Source: Hyperoodon ampullatus (lineage: Eukaryota; Chordata; Mammalia; Artiodactyla; Ziphiidae). From it: a DNA stretch of 64,000 bases. Positions 55,745 through 64,000 of the stretch are shown here, piece by piece. The stretch covers positions 34,147,980 to 34,211,979 of the forward strand of contig OX457074.1 in the NCBI GenBank assembly GCA_949752795.1, in the 5' to 3' direction. Positions within the stretch are counted from its first letter, which is position 1, and each line of letters starts with the position of its first letter. Under the pieces are notes generated by a model. The model saw only the letters and a list, made by a program, of their open reading frames with translations, was not told the DNA's origin and searched no databases. The translations under genes were made by a program, and so were the position numbers.

Positions 55745-58060
55745 TGGGTCCTGAGTGAGTAGGCATCATCTTGGGAGGTACCTGCCCCAGGTGCAGTCAC
55801 TGAGAGGCTTTTATGCAGGCAAGGGCTAGTTACCTTAGACTGGGGCAGGAGTGAAGCTGCCTCTCCCCATGGAGGTTCAAAGGAATTTGGATGTTCTGTT
55901 TTCAGTTTTGTCCATGTTTGCCCAAATGTTCTCATCCTAGGTCTCAGGGTCTAAGTTTCCCCCATTAGTGTCCTTACCAGAGCCAAAAAAGCTTGGTGAG
56001 ATTGAGCATTTAGTAAGTGCTGCACCTCTAACCCCCGACACTCAGCCACTTTTCTCCTAGGACCACAGGGCACCAAGCAATCCTTTCAGACTGCTGGAGA
56101 CCTTCTAGTTTTCCATGCTTGTCCACAATTGTGCATCCATGGTTTTCAAATCCTCCTTTTCTCTGTGTACAGTCTCTAAGGCCTAAGAAGAAGCTTGGGG
56201 TCTCCATAACCTTTATTACTCTTATTTGCCTCAGGAAACCATTGCCAGAGCCTCGAGTTCCCCCAGTGCCTCTCCCTCTCCTTTTTGCATTTTACCCTGT
56301 TATTGAAGACCATAGGGTACTCATCTTCTGTTTTCATTCAGCAAGGAAGTTATTCCTGCACTTCTTGCATATATGACCAACCCAATTCCAGAATCTCATT
56401 TTGAGAGCCTCTTTCTTAGGGCCATTTTTGGAACCAGTTATTTGCTAAGCCCCAACAGAAAATAGATGGCACACTTAAAATTGGACAATTCCAAATAGGA
56501 AAACAGATAGCACAGTCTTTATTAGGTGTGGGTATAAAGGTATCACAAGGATAGTGTGGTTACCTGGAACTAGTAGAAGCTGAGCTATTACACCCCTAGG
56601 CCTAAAGGGATGAGTGGGAGAGAGGTTACTGGAATTTGGAAGGAGAGAAAATTGAGTAGTTACCTTGGAAGAAGCAGAGATTTTCCTCAAGGGACACAGC
56701 TGGCCCAAGCCCTCCTCATCTCACTCTGATCTCTCCTTCAGTGCTCCACATTGGTTGAAAAATAACTGGAAACCAGGAGATAAGGGATGTAGTCTCTATA
56801 GGTCAGCCCCTCAGAGAAGACTGCAAGGTGAAGAAAGGGGTAGGGTGAATCTGTGAGGGCAAATAAAAGATACCCCACTCAGTGTGTTTCTCATAAACTT
56901 CATGTAACTGCCTTGGGTATGTGTTTAACTCCTTTCAACAATTTCTGCCTTTTTTATAGCAGAAATTAGCTCTTTCACCTTTAGTTTAACAACTGATTTA
57001 CTTAATATTATTCTTTCCATATTATTTTATTGATACATCGTCTGGTTATTTTCATCCATTGTGGGCTTTTTTTTTTTTTTTTTGCTTTTTTCTCATTTTT
57101 CTCTGTTTGATCAAATTAATATTCACTCCAATTTTTTCTCCTTGTTCAGTTGGAAATCTGTTATACATTTCCTTCCCATTGATTATTACCTTCCCATAGC
57201 TAACACACTTACCACTATATGAAAACAAACTGCCAACTATTTACTCCTCTGGGTTCTCACTTCCCCTGTGGTGTCTGTATCTGTTTAGTCCCAAACAGGA
57301 AACTTTAGACTAGTTTTACTTCCTTCTCCATGCCACACCCCACCTTCCCTCACCAACTTCCAGGTTTAGAAGACAGCTCAGTATTTCCAGGACCAGACTA
57401 CATTTAAGCTTCCCTTTGTGGCATGTCTCTTTCAGCTCCCAGTTACGTCCTTCATGGAGTTACATGCAACAGCAAGGAACTGCTTTCACCAAAATCATGG
57501 CCTCTTACCAGGGGAAATCATGGCTGTTAGCTCACGGTTGTAAGGAAGATCCAGCCCCCTTGCCTTCATCTGAGACAACTCTGAGGGGCCATTTCAGCTT
57601 CAGGCTTCTGTAGGATTTGCTGAAACCACGCTGAGGATCAGATTTTCTCTCTGCCATTTGAGGTCCTCCTTCCTTCCTCCTAGGTGTGTTTCCCAAGAGC
57701 TCTCCCCAATAAACCTTCTGCATGCAACCCCCCATCTTCATCTGTTTCCAGAGAATTCAATTGAAGACACTTATTCATCACTGTATTTCCCTTGGGACAC
57801 AGTTCATCAAGGAACTTGAAGTTCCTTGAGTTGGGGGGACCAGACAGTGGTAGAAGGAACATCAGTTTCTCCCCCATTGGACAGCTGGTGGACCAGCTGT
57901 TAAATTGCCAGTTCCCTCTGGGCCCCGAGGAGAACCCTCTCTATTCCCTAGTCTCCTCCACTGCAGAGGTCTGGATTTAGGGAGGAACTTATCTGCTAGA
58001 CCTGCCAGTTCTTTGCAGTTCCTCTGTGGCCACAGGTCTCTTGGGTTGCCCTCCTTGGGT
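55745..58060. other. Low-repeat stretch, no gene recognised
   Basis: About 2.3 kb. The AT-rich 56900-57180 looks like an old LINE but is not assigned. ORFs on both strands are below 90 codons. Confidence 0.35.
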
Positions 58061-58064
58061 ATAT

Positions 58065-58510
58065 ATATTAGCTTCCTAGGGCCACCATCACAAATTCCCA
58101 CAAACTGGGTGGCTTAATAAAACTGAAATTTATTCTTCATAGTTCTGGAGGCCAGAAGTCCAAAATCAAGGAGTTGACCGGGTCTCATATCCTCTGGAGG
58201 TTCTAGGGGAGACTCCTTCCAGCTTTTGGTGGCTGTGGATACTCCTTGGTTTTCTTGGCTTGTGGCTGCATCACTCCAGTTTCTGCTCTGTCTTCACAGC
58301 CCCATCTCCTCTGGGTGTCTGTGACTCTCTTCTCCAGTCTCTTCTTGTCTTTGGATTTAAGGGCCACCTGAGTAATCCAGCATGATCTTATCTCAAGATC
58401 CTTAATTTGATCATATCTACAAAGATCCTTTTTTCAAATGAGACAACATTCACAGAGTCCAGGAACCGGATGTGGACATTTTGGGGGGACCACCATTCAA
58501 CCCACTACAG
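58065..58510 (-). mobile_element. MLT1-type MaLR LTR, near complete
   Basis: The + strand shows attagcttcctagggccacc, aactgggtggcttaataaaa, agttctggaggccagaagtc, cttatctcaagatccttaat, gagacaacattcacagagtc and ccaccattcaacccactaca, the reverse complement of an MLT1-type LTR over its full length. Confidence 0.85.
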
Positions 58511-58514
58511 GATA

Positions 58515-58985
58515 TATGGATCTTCTCAGGTGATGCTCTTACTAGCAAACACCTTGATATTTAAATCTTTTCCCTCTGTCAGTCCCCCAATACTTTTCAA
58601 GTCCAGGGAGTGCTGTCTTGTGCCAGCTCCCTATACCCACATACAGCAAACCCTGTCCCTACATGGGCAGTGAGGCAGAGGCCCCACTCTGCACACACCC
58701 TCCAGGAGCGCCCTGCCTCTGGTCCAACAACTGCAAACTCAGGAATGTCACTTATAGTTGGATTGACATTGGGAAAGGGCAGAAAAGACATGTAATCAGA
58801 TATCCTACTCCCTGGGATCTCAACTTTTCCCATTAAAAAAAAGTGATATTAAGTTAATGTTATAAAGAATCACTTTAAAATGCTTAGTCTGTAGAAAGGG
58901 ACACTAATTCCCCCAAAACATTCTAGTATAAAGTACATGTTTAGATATATTGAGTTACTAGTTATTTGTTACTCTGATCGGTTCA
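58515..58985. other. No gene recognised
   Basis: Unassigned sequence between an LTR and an L1. Confidence 0.4.
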
Positions 58986-59004
58986 ACCAAAAAGGTGTAC
59001 AGAT

Positions 59005-59480
59005 TATATATACAATGGAATACTACTCAGTCATAAAAAAGAATGAAATAATGCCATTTGCAGCAACAGGGATGGACTTAGAGATTGTCATACTAAGTGA
59101 AGTAAGCCAAGCAAAGAAAGACAAATACCATTTGATATCACTTATATGTGAAATCTTAGAAAAAAAGATACAGATGAACTTATTTACAGAACAGAAATAG
59201 AGTCACATAGACTCACAGACATAGAAAACAAACTCATGGTTACCAAAGAGGACAGGGGTGGGGATAAATTAGGAGTTTGGGATCAACATATTCACACTAC
59301 TATATATTAAATAGATAAACAAAGGACCTACTACTGTAGAGCACAGGGAACTATACTCAATACTTTGTAATAGCCTATAAGGGAAAAGAATCTGAAAAAG
59401 AATATATCACTGAATCACTTTGCTGTACACCTGAAACTAACACAACATTGTCAATCAGCTATACTTCAATTAAAAAAAAA
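59005..59480 (+). mobile_element. L1 3' end fragment with target site duplication
   Basis: The ORF2 C terminus in sense (MEYYSVIKKNEIMPF segment, ORF 58937-59200) is followed by the 3' UTR to cactttgctgtacacctgaa and a short A tail. Flanking repeats aaaaaggtgtacagat (58989-59004) and aaaaaggtatacagat (59478-59493) differ at one base. Confidence 0.92.
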
Positions 59481-59494
59481 AAGGTATACAGATA

Positions 59495-60395
59495 ACTTAA
59501 TGGGCAATACTTGCTATTGTAATTCAAGTATACACCCAGAAAAAGCTGGACAAAACCAAAACAAGAGGTACTAGAAAGTGGCTCCTTTTTGCCATCTTTT
59601 CCATCTAGAGGACATTTCCTGATTTCATTTTTCTCAACAAACATCCACTGAGCAAGTACCAGGCAACTTTATATCGTTAGATACTACTTAATTACCCCCC
59701 AGAGAAGCAACCTTGTCTCCTGTAACTTCAAGCCAAGTTACAGGGAAACAACCTTTAACATATATAGTTAATGATCATGGAATGCCGCTATGACATAACT
59801 TAATGGGGATGCAATCAGCTGTGACCTTCCTCATTAGTGACACATGGCAAAGGTTAGTCATTCTGAACTCACTTCCCACTTCTGTTAAGGGATATTATGT
59901 CCCTGCAGCAAACTGAGATGCCAGCCAGAGCTCTGACATTCATTTCAATTTCTAATGTGGCGACACATCTTGCTTACTTTTCTGTATCTCCGAGTATCCT
60001 CTTTAGAAAGCAATTTGTTTCATTGTGCAAAAGCTCTAACTAAAGGGGGAAAAAAATGGGGTCAGGGCAATTTGAGAAAGCTCCGTAACTGATGAGGATT
60101 TGGGGGCATCTGAGATACAAAGGTGGGCGCGGAGCCTGCCAAAATTACAAGTTCTAAGTTATTGTTCGGGTCGTTAAATTATCGTGGGCAGTAAATGAAA
60201 AAATTGTTGCTGTCGGGCCCAGGAAACAGTATTCTCTAGCAACAAATAGTATTTAGACGTGTCCTCACGTGGCTGAGTACAAGAGCGAGAGGAACTTATG
60301 GAACACTCCGAGCAGTGCAGGAGGCTGTTGGCAGTGGTCAGAAAGAAGCAACAGCGAGAGTTGAGTCTGTGCGGGTTTTCGGGAATGCTTTGCCA
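59495..60395. other. No gene recognised
   Basis: Unassigned. It contains a few CpGs at 60120-60220 but no island. Confidence 0.4.
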
Positions 60396-60406
60396 GCAAC
60401 ATTCTT

Positions 60407-60937
60407 TTTTTTTTTTTTTTTAACATTCTTTATTGGAGTATAATTGCTTTACAATGGTGTGTTAGTTTCTGCTTTATAACAAAGTGAATCAGTTATACAT
60501 ATACATATATCTCCATATCTCTTCCCTCTTGCATCTCCCTCCCTATCCCACCCCTCTAGGTGGTCACAAAGCACCGAGCTGATCTCCCTGTGCTATGCGG
60601 CTGCTTCCCACTAGCTATCTATTTTACATTTGGTAGTGTATATATGTCCATGCCACTCTCTCACTTTGTCACAGCTTACCCTTCCCCCCACCCCATATCC
60701 TCAAGTCCATTCTCAAGTAGGTCTGCGTCTTTATTCCCGTCTTACCCCTAGGTTCTTCATGACCTTTATTATTTTTTTTCTTAGATTCCATATATATGTG
60801 TTAGCATATGGTATTTGTTTTTCTCTTTCTGACTTACTTCACTCTGTATGACAGACTCTAGGTCCATCCACCTCACTACAAATAACTCAATTTCGTTTCT
60901 TTTTATGGCTGAGTAATATTCCATTGTATATATGTGC
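60407..60937 (-). mobile_element. Young L1 3' end fragment, same subfamily as the intact L1
   Basis: It follows 2850-3320 of the intact L1 closely: ggtcacaaagcaccgagctg, atctccctgtgctatgcggc, tagtgtatatatgtccatgc, and on the right the antisense ORF2 end. It is 5'-truncated after tattccattgtatatatgtg. Flanks gcaacattctt (60396-60406) and gcacattctt (60936-60945) look like an imperfect target site duplication. Confidence 0.92.
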
Positions 60938-60949
60938 ACATTCTTGAAG

Positions 60950-61525
60950 GAAGTCTCTGTGTGTAGTTAATTTACGTAACAAAGTGACCTGGCCTTTAAT
61001 GCAGCTGTTGATAAACCAGTTTTAAAGCCTGGAGTAATGCATAGCCAGTATCAGTATTTGTATTCACTGAATAAACGATGAATGGATTTTCCTGATTGTC
61101 TTAGAGTAAAGCAAAGAGCAAGTTTCAGGCCCACCTGCACCTTCAGTAGTACCAGCCCCATCCTCTTGCAAGTGTTACTGAATGGCTGGTTCTATCCAGT
61201 CCTCTATGTTTAGCGACTTAAGAGCTAATCCTTTTGCAGGTTGCTTATGACACATTTGGGAGGCTGAGTTTACACATGTAAGAATAATAAAGTAAGGATA
61301 ATGTAGAACCTGCTTTAGAAGGGCAAAGAATAGAAATAGGAGTCAGGTTTTTCAGGAAAAGCTACACTGGAAGGAGGTTGGAAGGAGCCAAGGAAGGTCT
61401 TAGGTATCTGGAGACTTCGTGTATGGGGGGCCAGAACAAGACTAGTAACTGGAAGGCAGTAGATAGGGGTCCTAGTCTGGTTCTGTCCCCTTCTGGTCGT
61501 GCTGAATGAGCACATGACCTAAGGA
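60950..61525. other. No gene recognised
   Basis: Unassigned sequence. Confidence 0.4.
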
Positions 61526-61530
61526 TGTAT

Positions 61531-61727
61531 AGTCGTCCCTTGGTATCCGCGGGGTACTGGTTACGGGACCCCCTTGGATACCAAAGTCCGCCAATGCTCA
61601 AGTCCCTCATTTGTACCCACGGGTTCTGAATTTGCAGATTCAACCAACCGCGGATTCTAAACAGTATTCAAATGTGGTTTGTTGAATACGTGGATGTCGA
61701 ATTCGCGGGTATGGAGGACTAATTGTA
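61531..61727. mobile_element. Tigger/MER2-like DNA transposon
   Basis: The left end agtcgtcccttggtatccgc and the right end gcgggtatggaggactaatt are imperfect inverted repeats. The interior has caaccaaccgcggattctaa and caatgctcaagtccctcatt. This is the layout of MER2-type Tigger elements with a large internal deletion. A TA dinucleotide target is plausible at both ends. Confidence 0.8.
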
Positions 61728-61959
61728 ATCAGCATGGCTGTCCGACGAACAGGCCCCTTGTGAGGGACTCCCAGCCTGGAGCGCCTGCAGTCCTGAGAGG
61801 TGTTTTGCCTAGAAAAGCTCTTCTCTTGGATATGGGCACAGTTCCTTTCCTCAGTTCCTAGAGTACTCTCCTCAAATGTTATCCAGTCAATGAGGTGATC
61901 TCAAAACCCTGTATAGAAAAAGAGCAAGCCCCACCCTCACCCCAGATTAGCCACCCAGC

Positions 61960-62170
61960 AGGTCCTATCCCGCTGCCCTGGTTTATTTTTCTCCACTGAA
62001 CTTTTCATCTTCGGCCATGCTACGTATTTCACCATTTGTTTGTTCATGTTTGTCACCCTAATAGAATGTAAGTTCTTTAAGTTCAAGTCACTGCCCTCTC
62101 CCCAGCACTTAGAATATTTATTGAGGACACCCAGTAAAATTTTTGAATAAACAAATAAATTATAATGACA
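61960..62170 (+). mobile_element. L2 LINE 3' end
   Basis: The stretch gccatgctacgtatttcacc, cctaatagaatgtaagttct and ctccccagcacttagaatat, ending in gaataaacaaataaat, matches the L2 3' end. Confidence 0.7.
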
Positions 62171-62174
62171 GATT

Positions 62175-63875
62175 TAAATATCAGTTTTTTTCCTTGAACA
62201 TTTAAATGCAACTTACAAATCTTATTATCCTTTTTATAAAAACCTAGTAAATTTTAACAAGCATCTTGAAATATGCCTTTGATTAACATGTAATGAAGTA
62301 GTTTGTTAACTTCCATTAAGTATTTTAAACTGCACTTATAAATTAAATATATTCAACTTTCTAGTTTTTTTCAAACTTGTAAAATATCTGAAATATTTAT
62401 AATGAAATGTAAATGTTAAACCATTAATTATAGGAATACCTTGCAACTTGTTCAATCCCCCTTGTAACAGTTTTTTCCCTTTAATAGCACCTTTCTTCTG
62501 TTGATCTGGCCATTGCTTATACACCTTATCAAGCTAAGAGACATTATTACAATTATTACCTCACAAATACCCTCAATTTTCTAGCTCTTTTCTTCTTCTC
62601 ATTTTAATTCCTTGGCAAAACCATAACCTTAGAAAATCTAACCAATTACATGTCTTCAGTTGAGCAGCTGAACATTGCTGGAGACAATAACACACATTAG
62701 GGTAGGTGTGGCTCATATTCATTGTCACTCACAATAAGTGAACATTCAACATCAACTTCCTAATTTAATCAATGCCTCTAACAAGCAAAACTTCCCCAGT
62801 ACAGCAAATCCAATAAATTAAACGTAACTACAGAAAATCTTTTCTGAAATCTTCCAATTTTGTACACAAATGTAGTGAAATCCTTTTATATCTTTCAACC
62901 AAATATTACATGTCTAAAATAAATTACTCAGTTGTGGGATTTAAATTGGGATCACAAGATTTTTGTCAGATGAATAAATATGCCAGTCTCTCTTAGAAAT
63001 ACTTGAAGTATCACATACGTACAGATTATTCCTAAATCCAGTGCATATCATGGAACTGATTTATCCCTTCTCTCTCACTTTCCAGACTGTTAAGACACAC
63101 CCACTAAGGAAACTGTACAACAATAGTCAGGGTTGCCATATCAATGGCCTGAGACTGCATGCAGGTCAGAGAGGTCAAGCCAGGATGTGAAATCCAGGGG
63201 TTTCCAAAACACTCATCACTAGTTAGCCTTTTTGCAAGTTCATTCCCTCTAAGTGTTGGGGGATCTCACAACCCATGTCCTTGGGTTCAAGATACAGTGT
63301 TATCTAATTCTTCTGTTTGATTTTAGAGTGTCTCCTGCCCTTGCCACCACCTTCTTCTCCACCATCCTTCACAAACCTAGGTTGCTTTAGCACCTGATGG
63401 GATGATTCAAGTCATTTATCTCCTGCTTGATGTTTATTTTGAGTTTTGTTTCATAGCCTTTCTGTCTGGCTTGGTTAAAATTCTTATATATATTTCAATG
63501 ACATTCTGTTGGATTCTGCATCTCTTTTGTTTTTCTCTAAGAAAAAACACATTCACACTAATGAAGATCACAGTCTCCTGCACGTAGCCCATGATTCAAC
63601 AGCCTCCATCTAAACTCTCAGTTTGCTCCTGCTACTATTCTGCCATTCCAGAATGGTTCCCAGCCACACCATATTTTATTCTTCTTCCCAGTTTTTCCCC
63701 AGGGAAGCTCTAACTGTGTACCTTATTATTTTTCTCTGAGCAATAACAGAGACCTTTTGCTACTAAGCCTCCTAATGGGGTCTTATCCTCAAAGTATATC
63801 TCTAAACAAACATAAGAGGAATTTTGATCAATATCATTTTCCTCTAGTTGATATGAAATGAATAGGAAGAAAGAC
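62175..63875. other. AT-rich stretch, no gene recognised
   Basis: About 1.7 kb without a repeat or gene I can name. Confidence 0.4.
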
Positions 63876-63879
63876 TAAA

Positions 63880-63995
63880 AGAACATAGGCCAAAATGTTG
63901 TCTGGGTGGCGAGATTACAAGTGATTTTTATGTTCTTCTTTTATTTTCTTCTACAGTGAATATGTATTACTTTTATAATAAGAAATTGCAAAATA
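63880..63995 (+). mobile_element. Ancient L1 3' end
   Basis: The stretch acagtgaatatgtattactt followed by ttataataagaaattgcaaa is the characteristic last segment of older mammalian L1s. Confidence 0.6.
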
Positions 63996-64000
63996 TAACA

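Overview
This is mammalian genomic DNA, very probably from a cetacean. The markers are several GC-rich tRNA-Glu-derived SINEs of the CHR type (heads reading gcttccctggtggcgcagtgg), which established work places in cetaceans, hippos and ruminants. Many artiodactyl-type L1 3' ends are also present. I recognised no BovB, Bov-A2 or pig PRE-1 element, which argues against ruminant and pig. I recognised no host protein-coding exon or functional host RNA gene. The window reads as intergenic or intronic sequence made largely of transposable elements of several ages.

Layout: 1-2.4 kb holds an L1 copy with an inversion and an older L1 3' end. The main object is 2.8-9.4 kb: a full-length minus-strand LINE-1 with 5' UTR, open ORF1 (297 aa), open ORF2 (1272 aa), 3' UTR, poly(A) tail and a perfect 11-bp target site duplication. 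From 9.9 to 19.9 kb lie ancient L1, hAT-type, MIR and L2 relics, an L1 fragment and a CHR SINE both sitting inside an old DNA transposon, and a second SINE. From 20 to 31 kb the DNA is mostly low-repeat, with MIRs (one carrying a 50-bp triplication), L2 and MaLR pieces. From 31 to 49 kb there is a solo-type LTR, an L1 3' end, MER5-type fragments, an LTR-rich block at 41.4-45.4 kb, another SINE and another L1 3' end. From 50 to 64 kb are two more SINEs, three L1 3' ends, a MaLR LTR, a Tigger/MER2-like element and L2/L1 relics.

The only genes that act together are the two L1 ORFs. ORF1p is the RNA-binding trimer and ORF2p the endonuclease/reverse transcriptase; together they form the retrotransposition particle. 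The SINEs depend on such a machinery in trans, and their target site duplications and A-rich tails fit that. Element boundaries and families were judged by eye from remembered consensus features, so old-repeat boundaries are good to about 10-50 bp and family names are given only where I am reasonably sure.
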